Shown: in pieces, positions 15,869 to 24,306 of the stretch
How positions within the stretch are numbered: position 1 is the first letter of the stretch
Layout: each line of letters starts with the position of its first letter
Assembly (NCBI RefSeq): GCF_019599465.1
Contig: NZ_RKLR01000018.1
Span: 1 to 63,227 of the forward strand
Length of the DNA stretch: 63,227 nt
Reading direction: 5' to 3'
Origin: Haloarcula rubra
GTDB lineage: Archaea; Halobacteriota; Halobacteria; Halobacteriales; Haloarculaceae
The notes under the pieces: generated by a model
What the model saw: only the letters and a program-made list of their open reading frames with translations
What the model was told of the DNA's origin: nothing
The model's database searches: none
Translations under genes and position numbers: made by a program

Positions 15869-18454
15869 TCAGCGACGACGAGCGAGCAAGCCGGCCACGA
15901 GGAGTGCCACCAGCGTGACAGCCACGCCGAGTCCGGGGCCGGACCCACCGGTCGTCTGGCCGTCGGTCCGTCCCTCGGCGTCCGTCCCGGCGGCCGAGGA
16001 CGGCGTGGCGGAACCACCGGACGCCGGCGTGGACGCATCGCCGACGGTGACAGTCGCCGACGCGTCGCCGGCCCGGACCGTCTGGTCACCGGCCGACTCG
16101 AACCGACGGACGAACGTCGTCTCGGTCGTCTCGCCGGCCGCCAGCGTGACGGTCCGGTTCGTCGTCGTGCCCGCGCCGTCGAGTCGCACCGTCTCGGTCC
16201 CCTCCCGACGGCCTTCGTTGGCCACCGTGACGGTGACTTCGACCGGGTCACCGACGCCGGCCTCGGAGACGTTGGTCCGGACGTCCGTCACCGAGAGCGC
16301 CGGGACCGGCACGCCGACGGTGAGTTCGGCGGGCGCCGTGGTCGTGACGTTGTAGACGTGCCGGCCACCACTGGTCTCGACGAGCGTCGTGTTCAGAGCG
16401 GTCACCGCGCCCTCCTCGACTCGGTACGCCGTCACCGATTCGGGGTCGGCGTCGCCGAGCGTGGCCCCGGCGACGCTGAACGTCGCCGTCACCGTGGCGT
16501 CGGCGGCGGTGTCCGTCGCCAGCGTGCCGACCGGCCTGACGCCGACGACGACGCGCGTCGTGTTGTTCGGCCCGGCCACGCGGAGGATAGCGGGCGTCGC
16601 GCTCGGCGCGACGCTGAGTCGTTCGTAGGTCAGGCCGTCGTCCGCCGCCCGGGGCGTGACGCCGACGGGGGTGTCGTCGGTCGCGGCGACGCTGACGATG
16701 GCGCTCCGGCCGTCCGGTCGGTCGATGCCGACGGTCGGACCGCTCGGTTCCGGCGGCGCAGCGGAACCGCCGCCCCCGCCACCACCGCCGCCTCCACCAC
16801 CGCCCGCCTCACGCTCGTCGGCGTCTCGGTCCCCGCCGGAGTCGCTCCCGCCGTCGTCGCCGTCGCTCTGACCCGAGTCCCCACCGCTCGACCGTGGCTG
16901 CACCGTCACGGTCGTCGAGTCGGTATCGCTCCGGTCGGCCTCGTCGGTGACGGTGAACTCGAAGGTGAGTGTCGTCTCGTCGTCGACCGAGGGGGCGTCG
17001 AACGACGGCGACCGAGTCGAGGCGTCGTCGAGCGTCACGGACGGCCCGCCGACCTGTGTCCACGCGTACGACGCGTCGGCCGCGTCGTCGGCCGACCCGT
17101 CGAGTGTCACGGTACGGCCCTCGACGACCGACCGGTCTGCACCGGCCTCCGCGACGGGGGTCGGGGTTCCCTCGGCGGTGATAGTGACCCTGTCCGTGCT
17201 GGTCTGCCGGCCGTCACTGACGGTCAACTCGAAGGTGAGCGGCGTCGGGCCGTCGGTCTGTGGAACCTCGAACGCCGGCGTCGCGCTGTCGGCGTCGTCG
17301 AGTTCGACGCTCGGCCCCTCGACCTGCGTCCACTCGTAGTCGAGTTCGTCGCCGTCCGGGTCGGTCGACTCCGTCCCCGTCAGTTCGACCGTCGTGCCGG
17401 GGTCGCTGCGTCTGTCGGACCCGGCGACGGCCGTCGGCGCGGCGTTCGTATCCTCGACGGTCACCACGACGGTGTCGGTGACCGCCTCGGCGGTCCCGTC
17501 GCTGACGGCCATCTGGAAGGTCAGCCGTCGCGTGTCGTCCCCGGCCGGCGCTTCGAACTCCGGCGTGGCCGTCCGCTCGTCGGTCAGCGTGACGTTCGGC
17601 CCGTCGACCTGTCGCCACGCGAACGCGAGGTCGTCGCCGTCCGGGTCCGACGATCCGGTCCCGTTCAACTCGACGGTGGTCTCGGGCGCGACGGAGCGGT
17701 CGTCACCCGCTCTCGCCGTCGGCGGTCGGTTGGGCCGTTCGACGGTCACGGCGACGCGGTCCGTGTCCGTGGTCCCGTTCGTGTCGGCGACGGTCAACTC
17801 GAACGCGAGCGTCGCCGCGTCGGTCACGTCGGGGGCGGCGAACTCCGGCGTCGCCGTCCCGTTGTCGGCAAGCGTGACCGACGGGCCGCTCACCTGCGTC
17901 CACCGGTACGTGAGGTCGGCGTCGTCCGGCGCGGTCGACCCGCTCCCGTCCAGTTCGACGCTCGTCCCCGGTGTGACCGTCCGGTTCTCGCCCGCGTCGG
18001 CCGTCACCGCGACCGCCCCACTCACGTCGACATCGTCGACCGTCCGGTCGGTGACTCGTTCGCCGGTGTCCTGATAGATGCCAGACCCGGTCGCGGCGAC
18101 CTCGTAGCTCCCGCCGCCGGCCGTCTCCGGCACGCCGAGCGACAACTCGACCGTGTGTTCGTCCCCGTCCTGCCAGAGCCACGCGGTGCCGTAACTCGCG
18201 TCGCTGTCGCCGTCGTCCACCACCTCGACCGTCCAGTCCGCCGGCACGGTGACGTTGATGGCGGGCGCGTCGACGTCCTCTACTTCGACGGTCACGGTGA
18301 GTCCCACCGACCCGCCCGGGGCGACGCTGTCGGCCGCCAGCGACTGTTCGACCGTGACGGCGTCGTCCGGTGCCGCGACTGCCGTCGGGACGGCGACGAC
18401 GGCGACGAGTGCGAGAGCGACTGCGACGAGGCGGCGTCGTGACACGGTCATCAC
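15869..18454 (-). CDS. Secreted PKD-repeat surface protein with PGF-CTERM-like anchor
   Basis: An 861-residue cell-surface protein with a Sec signal (residues 1-28, ending AVAAP). A NEW3-like domain (30-145) is followed by four PKD/Ig-like repeats (about 150-520), each with the pattern TVELxGSGSTDPDGDxLxYxWTQVxGPSVTL. Then comes a Ser/Gly/Asp linker with a run of about 13-14 glycines (near 16745-16800), a CARDB-like domain (about 700-790), a Thr/Ser-rich stalk and a C-terminal GSGPGLGVAV plus hydrophobic helix plus RRR. That tail matches PGF-CTERM sorting by archaeosortase, with PGL in place of PGF. It is likely a glycosylated adhesin or envelope protein. The start may be the second Met. Confidence 0.85.
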   Translation of the reverse strand: MMTVSRRRLVAVALALVAVVAVPTAVAAPDDAVTVEQSLAADSVAPGGSVGLTVTVEVEDVDAPAINVTVPADWTVEVVDDGDSDASYGTAWLWQDGDEHTVELSLGVPETAGGGSYEVAATGSGIYQDTGERVTDRTVDDVDVSGAVAVTADAGENRTVTPGTSVELDGSGSTAPDDADLTYRWTQVSGPSVTLADNGTATPEFAAPDVTDAATLAFELTVADTNGTTDTDRVAVTVERPNRPPTARAGDDRSVAPETTVELNGTGSSDPDGDDLAFAWRQVDGPNVTLTDERTATPEFEAPAGDDTRRLTFQMAVSDGTAEAVTDTVVVTVEDTNAAPTAVAGSDRRSDPGTTVELTGTESTDPDGDELDYEWTQVEGPSVELDDADSATPAFEVPQTDGPTPLTFELTVSDGRQTSTDRVTITAEGTPTPVAEAGADRSVVEGRTVTLDGSADDAADASYAWTQVGGPSVTLDDASTRSPSFDAPSVDDETTLTFEFTVTDEADRSDTDSTTVTVQPRSSGGDSGQSDGDDGGSDSGGDRDADEREAGGGGGGGGGGGGGSAAPPEPSGPTVGIDRPDGRSAIVSVAATDDTPVGVTPRAADDGLTYERLSVAPSATPAILRVAGPNNTTRVVVGVRPVGTLATDTAADATVTATFSVAGATLGDADPESVTAYRVEEGAVTALNTTLVETSGGRHVYNVTTTAPAELTVGVPVPALSVTDVRTNVSEAGVGDPVEVTVTVANEGRREGTETVRLDGAGTTTNRTVTLAAGETTETTFVRRFESAGDQTVRAGDASATVTVGDASTPASGGSATPSSAAGTDAEGRTDGQTTGGSGPGLGVAVTLVALLVAGLLARRR

Positions 18455-18681
18455 GCCGCCCGGCCCCGTCGCAGTAGGTGGTCGCTCGTCGACACGGTGA
18501 GAGCGGGTGAACGCCGGGGCGGAGCCATCGGTGTCAGTAGGCCGGGCTTCACGCCGGTTTGTTATGGCCGCATTGTCCGGGTAAGGACCGCTTTCCCGTC
18601 TCCGTTGTACACACCTTGTAGCACGGGCCGCGAGACAAAGCTCGCTATAACAATAGCCGAATCGCCGTTAGTCGAGGGCGA

Positions 18682-20115
18682 ATGACCGATACCCCGCCGG
18701 TTTCGCGCCGAGCCGTACTGAAGCAGGGGGCCGTCGCCCTCGCGCTCGCCACCGGTGGTCGAACCCTGGGACGGGCGCGCGCCCAGCAGCGCCACCCGTT
18801 GCTCACGACGGATTTCGAGAGCACGGACCGCTACGCCGACCCGGACGACCGTCTCGACGACTTCGAGGACCTAGACCCGTGGAGCGAGGACGAGGGGTCG
18901 CTGAGCGCCGACACGAACGAAGTCTACCGCGGGTCCCAGTCCGCGCGGCTCTCGACGCCCGCGAACAGCGACGCGGATGGCCTCGCCATCAGCAGGGAGT
19001 TCGACGAGTTGGACCTCTCGGACCGCGACCTCTCTCTCGCGCTCCGTCTCGGGGACCCGGACACCGAGCAACTCGTCGTCGAGGTGGAAGACGAGGACGG
19101 CGACTACGTCGAGATGAACCGCCGGACCATCTCGCCGACGTACGGGTGGTTCCGCATCGACCTCGGGGTTACCGACGAGTCCGGCGACCCGGACCTCTCG
19201 TCGGTCGAAGAGATACGGATTCGTTTCAACCGGGACTCCGACGCCCCCATGCTCGTCTGGCTGGACGACCTCGGGACGACGCCGCGGGTCGACGGCGGCC
19301 GGGTCGTCCTCGCGTTCGACGACGGCGGTATCACGCAGTACACCCGTGCGCTCCCGATTCTGGAGTCGTACGGCTTCCCCGCCGTCACGTGTGTCAACAC
19401 CGGACGAGTCGACAGGGACGACTACCTCGGCGAGTCCGAGATGCGCGAGATGCGGGCCGCCGGCTGGGAGATCGGGAGCCACACCGTCGACCACCGGGAC
19501 CTCCCGGAACTCCCGAACGACGAAGCGAGGCGACAGGTCGCCGACGCCAAACAGTGGCTCCTCGACCGCGGATTCGAGGTCGGGTCGTCGATATTCACCT
19601 ACCCGTGGAGCGGCACCTCGCCGCGCATCCGCAACATCGTCAGCGACTACCACTATCTGGCGTTCACCGACGGCAGTATGCCACACGGCGCACGGTTGAC
19701 CGGGCCGCTCACCGTGGGCCGCGTGTTCGGCGAGAACCGCGACCGGGTCGAGACGACGCTGGACCTCGCCGAGAAGTACGGGCAGACGGTCGTCCTGGCC
19801 TACCATCAGGTCGGAGCGGGCGGCTGGATATCGGAGTCGGCCTTCCGGGAGACCATGAACGGCATCGCCGAACGCGGGCTGGACGTCATCAGACCCTCGA
19901 CGATGCTGACGGAGTTGCTCGACCCGCCGGTGACCGAAATCGAACCGCTGTCGGTCCCCCGCGTCGTCGCCCGCGACGGCGACATCGGACTCGCGGACGT
20001 CCAGCGGGCCGTCCACTGGAACGAACAGGACGCCTACGTCCCACGGACGAACGGCGAGAAGATGGACGACGAGACGCTGGCGGAGATACTCGAGATGTGG
20101 GAGAACGGCCGCTAG
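18682..20115 (+). CDS. Tat-exported polysaccharide deacetylase (NodB) family protein
   Basis: A 477-residue protein with a twin-arginine signal (SRRAVLKQGAVALALATGG). A jelly-roll-like region (about 40-200, ending in MLVWLDDLG) precedes a NodB homology domain from about residue 205: VVLAFDDGG holds the metal/catalytic Asp pair and EIGSHTVDH (about 262) the two metal histidines; FTYPWSG and VVLAYHQV follow. It probably deacetylates an exported polysaccharide. A TATA-like element (CTATAACA, near 18643) lies about 38 bases upstream of the ATG. It converges on the permease gene, sharing CTAG as stop on both strands. Confidence 0.85.
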   Translation: MTDTPPVSRRAVLKQGAVALALATGGRTLGRARAQQRHPLLTTDFESTDRYADPDDRLDDFEDLDPWSEDEGSLSADTNEVYRGSQSARLSTPANSDADGLAISREFDELDLSDRDLSLALRLGDPDTEQLVVEVEDEDGDYVEMNRRTISPTYGWFRIDLGVTDESGDPDLSSVEEIRIRFNRDSDAPMLVWLDDLGTTPRVDGGRVVLAFDDGGITQYTRALPILESYGFPAVTCVNTGRVDRDDYLGESEMREMRAAGWEIGSHTVDHRDLPELPNDEARRQVADAKQWLLDRGFEVGSSIFTYPWSGTSPRIRNIVSDYHYLAFTDGSMPHGARLTGPLTVGRVFGENRDRVETTLDLAEKYGQTVVLAYHQVGAGGWISESAFRETMNGIAERGLDVIRPSTMLTELLDPPVTEIEPLSVPRVVARDGDIGLADVQRAVHWNEQDAYVPRTNGEKMDDETLAEILEMWENGR

Positions 20116-22361
20116 AACAGGCGTTCGAGCAGGCCGCGCTCGCGGTGTTTCTCCGCCAGTAGCACCGAACAGTCCACGTCGTCGACGAGGTCCATGACCA
20201 GCGACCCGGAGACCAGTCGGCGGAGCAGTCCCTCCTCCGTCGCACCGACGAGCAACAGCGTCGCGTCCTCGGCGGCCGTCGCGATAGCGGATTCGACGTC
20301 GCCCTGTTCGACGCGTATCTGGGCGTCGTCGAGGCCGTGGTCGGCCGTCCACGTCCGGAGGAACGCCTCGGCGTCCTCCGGGTCGTCGTCGGTGACGTTG
20401 AGCACCGTCACGTCCGAGTCGTACTCCGCCTGGAGCATCTGTGCCACCGACGCCGAGAGGTCCGAGTCCGGCCCACCGGCGGTCGGGAGCAGGATGTGCG
20501 ACGGGTCGAACCCGCGGTCGCGCAGGACGAGGAAGTCACAGGGGACCGCCTCGGTGAGTTCGTCCATCGCGGACTCGGCGCGGCCGGGCGACCCGTGCGC
20601 GTCGGGCCCCCACCCCATCACGACGAGGTTCGCCGTGTGAGTCCGGGCCGCGTCGAAGATGGCCTCGAAGGACTTGTGGGAGATGATGGTGTGGGTCTCG
20701 ACGTCGACGCCGAACGTCTCGGCGTCCTCGCGGGCCCGGTTCAGGAGGTGTTCGGACGTCTCGTCTATCTCGTCGGCCCGTTCGGCGGCGCTCGCCAGCG
20801 CCGTCTGGTCGGGGACGGTGACGATGTGCGTGGCGACGACGGTGCCGCCGCGCTGTTTGGCCAGCGCGCTGGCAAGCGTGATGAGGTCCTTCTCGTGTTC
20901 GGGGTTGGCCAGCGGCACCATCACGCGGTACTGGCCGCCGTCCGGTTGGACGCCCGCGGCGGCGCTGACGGCCGCGTCGGGCAGTTCGTCGGAGCGGGAG
21001 AGGATGTGTTCCGAGAGAATGCCCTGTTTCTCGGTCCGCGTGCGGGCGTACAGGACGTACCACAGTATCGCCGCGCCGGCGATGCCGAAGGAGAGCAACA
21101 GCGCGTCCGACGCGACGAACGCCAGCAGCGCGAACGAGAGGACGCCGCCGACGATGGGGAGCAGTGGGAACAGCGGGACGATGAAGTCGGGCGCGTACTC
21201 CTCGGGGTTCACGTAGCGCATCACGATGAGCGCGCCGTTCAACAGGCCGTAGATGATGAGGTGCAGCCCCGAGGCGGCACCGGAGAGCAGCGTCAGGTCC
21301 CCGATGACGATGAACAGCAGGATGAGGCCGCCCGTGATGCCGATAGCGCGGTACGGCGTGCCAAAGCGGGGGTGAATCTCGTTGAGCGCCGGCGTGACGA
21401 TGCGGTCACGGCCCATCGCGAAGTTGATGCGCGAGGACGCGAGGATGGAGGCGTTGGCCGAGGAGGCGGTGGCGAGCAGACCACCGAACAGGAGCGCGCC
21501 GCCCATGGCGGCCCCCTGCAGGTACTGGCCTACCTCGACGACGGCGATGGGGGCCGTCTCGCCGGGCGCGAGGTTCTCGTAGAGCCCCGCGATGAACCCC
21601 TGCGGGACGGCCGCGCTCATGATGACCAGCACCAGCGCGTAGATGACTGTCACGAGGACGACGCTCCCGATGACCGCCCGCGGGAGGTTCTTCCCGGGGT
21701 CCTGTATCTCCTCGGCGACGCTCGTAATCTGGACGAAGCCCAGATAGGAGACGAAGATGAGCCCCGTCGTCTCAAGCGTCGTGACGACGCTCCGGGCCTC
21801 CGGGAGGTTCTCGGGGGCGGCCCGTAGCGTGCCGAGCAACGTGAACACGGCGAGGATGGCCACCAGCAGGATGACGATGGCGTTCTGCAGGCGACCCGTC
21901 TCCTTGGCGCCGACGTAGTTGATGAAGACGAACAGCGCCGCGCCGGCCAGCGCCACGAGTTTGACGGCGGATATCGACACCGGGCCGAATCCGACGGTGC
22001 CGGAGAGTCCGAAGATGCGAGCGATGTAGCGGCCGAACCCGACCATGTAGAACGCGCTCGCGAAGGCCAGTCCGAGCCAGTTGGCCCATCCGGCGACAGA
22101 GCCGAAGAGCGGCCCGAGCGCGTGGTTGACGTAGTAGTACGCCCCGCCGGAGCGTGGCATCGCCGTCCCGAGTTCGCTGGCAGACAGCGCCGTGAACATG
22201 GCGATGACGCCACCGAGGACGAACGCGACGGAGGCCATCGACCCGGCCTTGATGATGGCGTCGCCGGGGAGGACGAAGATACCCGCCCCTATCATCGTCC
22301 CGACGCCGATGGTCAGCGCGGCCAGTGGGCCGAGGTCCTTCGCGAGTTCCTCGTCGGTCAT
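20112..22361 (-). CDS. APC-family amino-acid permease fused to two UspA domains
   Basis: A 749-residue transporter. Residues 1-440 carry about 12 membrane helices with the APC signature near the start (LTIGVGTMIGAGIFVLPG) and SGGAYYYV, NYVGAKETG and ASSRINFAMGRDR. Two universal-stress-protein domains follow (about 465-600 and 610-749; each has VMVPLAN or ILLPTAGG and an LLVGA/VVMGWG nucleotide strand). This fusion is common in haloarchaeal amino-acid transporters and may sense ATP. The start follows the stand-alone UspA gene with a 4-base overlap, so both form an operon. Confidence 0.9.
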   Translation of the reverse strand: MTDEELAKDLGPLAALTIGVGTMIGAGIFVLPGDAIIKAGSMASVAFVLGGVIAMFTALSASELGTAMPRSGGAYYYVNHALGPLFGSVAGWANWLGLAFASAFYMVGFGRYIARIFGLSGTVGFGPVSISAVKLVALAGAALFVFINYVGAKETGRLQNAIVILLVAILAVFTLLGTLRAAPENLPEARSVVTTLETTGLIFVSYLGFVQITSVAEEIQDPGKNLPRAVIGSVVLVTVIYALVLVIMSAAVPQGFIAGLYENLAPGETAPIAVVEVGQYLQGAAMGGALLFGGLLATASSANASILASSRINFAMGRDRIVTPALNEIHPRFGTPYRAIGITGGLILLFIVIGDLTLLSGAASGLHLIIYGLLNGALIVMRYVNPEEYAPDFIVPLFPLLPIVGGVLSFALLAFVASDALLLSFGIAGAAILWYVLYARTRTEKQGILSEHILSRSDELPDAAVSAAAGVQPDGGQYRVMVPLANPEHEKDLITLASALAKQRGGTVVATHIVTVPDQTALASAAERADEIDETSEHLLNRAREDAETFGVDVETHTIISHKSFEAIFDAARTHTANLVVMGWGPDAHGSPGRAESAMDELTEAVPCDFLVLRDRGFDPSHILLPTAGGPDSDLSASVAQMLQAEYDSDVTVLNVTDDDPEDAEAFLRTWTADHGLDDAQIRVEQGDVESAIATAAEDATLLLVGATEEGLLRRLVSGSLVMDLVDDVDCSVLLAEKHRERGLLERLF

Positions 22362-22783
22362 GTCCCGCCCTCGCCGTCTTGGTCGGCCGGGAGGACGACG
22401 ACCGGCCGGTCGTTCTCCGTCACCATCCGAAGTGCGACGTCGCCCGTCGCTAACTGGACGAGTCGGTTCCCGCCCCGCGGCGTGACGACGACGGCGGAGG
22501 CGTCGACGTCCTCGGCGGCGTCGAATATCGTCTCGACGACGTCGGTGCCGTAGTAGATGTCCGTCTCGACGTCGCCGAGGACGGCCCGCGCCGCCTCGAA
22601 CATCTCCTCGGCCTCCAACTCGCGCTGTTCGACCCCTGCCTTGTCCGGCGCGCCGCCGGCCTTCTCGACGACGTGGACGAAGACGGCCTCGCCGTAGGAC
22701 TGCCGCGCGAGCGCGCGAGCGGACGCCTCCGCGTCGTCCTCGCTCGCGACGGGGACGACGACCCGGTCCAGCAGGTCAGCCAT
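22358..22783 (-). CDS. Universal stress protein UspA family
   Basis: A 141-residue UspA domain: the first strand RVVVPVASEDDAE, a helix with SARALARQ, VFVHVVEK and a C-terminal VVVTPRGGNRLVQLATGDVALRMV. The ATP-binding GxGGxG-type motif is degenerate (RGGNRL). It overlaps the permease gene and probably acts with its fused Usp domains as a regulator or partner. It is upstream in the operon, so it is translated first. Confidence 0.85.
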   Translation of the reverse strand: MADLLDRVVVPVASEDDAEASARALARQSYGEAVFVHVVEKAGGAPDKAGVEQRELEAEEMFEAARAVLGDVETDIYYGTDVVETIFDAAEDVDASAVVVTPRGGNRLVQLATGDVALRMVTENDRPVVVLPADQDGEGGT

Positions 22784-22924
22784 GGCACCGTCCCCCCGTA
22801 GCTCCCCCGTGCTGTCGGCGGTCTGACGACGTAACCGTGGCTGGCCAATGCATATCCCTTCCCAGTCGCGCAGAACCCTTAACCCTCACGTCTGTCCGGA
22901 GTCCGTGAGATGGAAATACACTTC

Positions 22925-22949
22925 ACCCGGCCCGCTGAACGGGCCGGGT
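22925..22949 (+). promoter_or_regulatory. 10-bp perfect hairpin in the trkA leader
   Basis: Arms 22925-22934 (ACCCGGCCCG) and 22940-22949 are exact complements around a 5-base loop (CTGAA). The hairpin lies between a TATA-like CCTTAACC (22877-22885, predicted transcription start near 22907) and the ribosome-binding site (22961-22965). It could mask or expose translation of trkA, or be a protein-binding site. An alternative leaderless ATG at 22910, in frame with trkA, would translate through it. Confidence 0.5.
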
Positions 22950-22972
22950 ATGCACGACGCGGAGGGTCGCAG

Positions 22973-24304
22973 ATGTACGTCGTAATCGTCGGCGCCGGTG
23001 AAGTCGGGTCGGCCATCGCCGAGAGTCTGGCCGACACGCACGAAGTGGCCGTCATCGACATCGACGGCGACCGGGTCGAGGAACTCGTCTACGACGTCGA
23101 CGTACTGGGCGTCGAGGGCGACGGCGCGGACCTCTCGACGCTGGAGGACGCCAACGTCGAACGGGCCGACATCCTCATCGCCAGCACCGACGACGACGAG
23201 ACGAACATCGTGACCTGCGGTACCGCGATGACGATGACGGACACGTTCACCATCTCACGGGTCAAGAGCGCGAAGTTCCTCCGGACGTGGGAGCAGTCCA
23301 CCCGGGCCTTCGGCGTCGACCACATGGTCGCGACGAACCTCCTGACGGCCGAAGCCATCACGCGGGTGGTCGGTCTGCCGGCCGCCCAGGACGTCGAGAC
23401 GTTCGCCGACGGCCTCGTCCAGATGGCCGAGTTCGAGATAGCCGAGACGAGCCCCGTCGCCGACCAGACGGTGCAGGAAGCCGACCGCTACGAGTCGCTC
23501 ACCTTCGCCGCCATCCTCCGCGACGACGACGTCGTCATCCCGCGCGGGGGGACGGTGCTGGAACCGGGCGACGACGTCATCGTCATCGGCAGTCAGGAGA
23601 GCGTCCACACCTTCGCTCACGAGATAGCGCCCGACGTCGACGGCGCGCGGAACGTCCTCGTCGTCGGCGGGAGCGACGTCGGCTACCACACCGCCCGGCT
23701 ACTGCAAGAGCGGGGTCTGAAACCCCGCCTCGTCGAGCAGGACCACGACCGCGCCCGCGAACTCGCCGAGGAACTCGACGGGACCACGGTCCTGGAGAGC
23801 GACGCGACCGACCGGGAGTTCCTCGAACGCGAACACGTCGCCGACGTCGACATCGTGGTCGCGGCGCTGGACAACGACGAGAAGAACCTGTTGGCGAGTC
23901 TGCTCGCGAAGCGCCTCGGAGCGAACCGGGCCGTGGCCGTCGTCGACTCCGGCGCGTACGTCCCGCTGTTCGAGGCCGTCGGCGTCGACGTGGCCGTCAA
24001 CCCGCGCGAGGCGACGGCCGAGGAGATAACGCGGTTCACCCGCGAGCACCAGGCCGAGAACGTCGCCATCATCGAGTCCGACCGCGCCGAAGTGCTGGAG
24101 ATAGAGGTCGGGCCCGAGAGCGTCCTCGCGGACCGTCCCATCCGGGACTCCGTCGGTGACCTCCCGGACGGCGTCGTCATCGGCGCCATCACGAGAGACG
24201 GCGGACTCGTCATCCCGCGTGGTGACACCGTCATCCAGCAGGGCGACCACGTCGTCCTGTTCGTCGCCGCCGAGTCGCTCGACGACGCCAGCGCCGTCCT
24301 CTGA
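22973..24304 (+). CDS. trkA: TrkA potassium-uptake regulatory subunit
   Basis: A 443-residue cytosolic gating subunit for TrkH. It has two tandem RCK units: N-terminal Rossmann MYVVIVGAGEVGSAIAESL with a following acidic strand end (VAVIDIDGD), a TrkA-C part (about 135-215), then a second Rossmann (RNVLVVGGSDVGYHTARLL, about 224) and TrkA-C (about 360-443). NAD(H)/ATP binding opens or closes the channel. I chose the ATG behind GGAGGG, 7 bases away, which is also the usual family start. An in-frame ATG at 22910 would add 21 residues. The trkH start follows 3 bases after the stop. Confidence 0.93.
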   Translation: MYVVIVGAGEVGSAIAESLADTHEVAVIDIDGDRVEELVYDVDVLGVEGDGADLSTLEDANVERADILIASTDDDETNIVTCGTAMTMTDTFTISRVKSAKFLRTWEQSTRAFGVDHMVATNLLTAEAITRVVGLPAAQDVETFADGLVQMAEFEIAETSPVADQTVQEADRYESLTFAAILRDDDVVIPRGGTVLEPGDDVIVIGSQESVHTFAHEIAPDVDGARNVLVVGGSDVGYHTARLLQERGLKPRLVEQDHDRARELAEELDGTTVLESDATDREFLEREHVADVDIVVAALDNDEKNLLASLLAKRLGANRAVAVVDSGAYVPLFEAVGVDVAVNPREATAEEITRFTREHQAENVAIIESDRAEVLEIEVGPESVLADRPIRDSVGDLPDGVVIGAITRDGGLVIPRGDTVIQQGDHVVLFVAAESLDDASAVL

Positions 24305-24306
24305 GC

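Noticed and set aside
15860-18442. An 860-codon plus-strand frame opposite the PKD protein.
   Set aside because: The mirrored, Arg/Gly/Val-rich composition follows from the PKD gene codons; no start signal or domain.
20337-21827. A 496-codon plus-strand frame opposite the permease.
   Set aside because: Shadow of membrane-protein codons; no promoter or motif.
22904-22972. Start of trkA fixed at 22910.
   Set aside because: The ribosome-binding site and family alignment favour 22973; the upstream start is kept only as an alternative.
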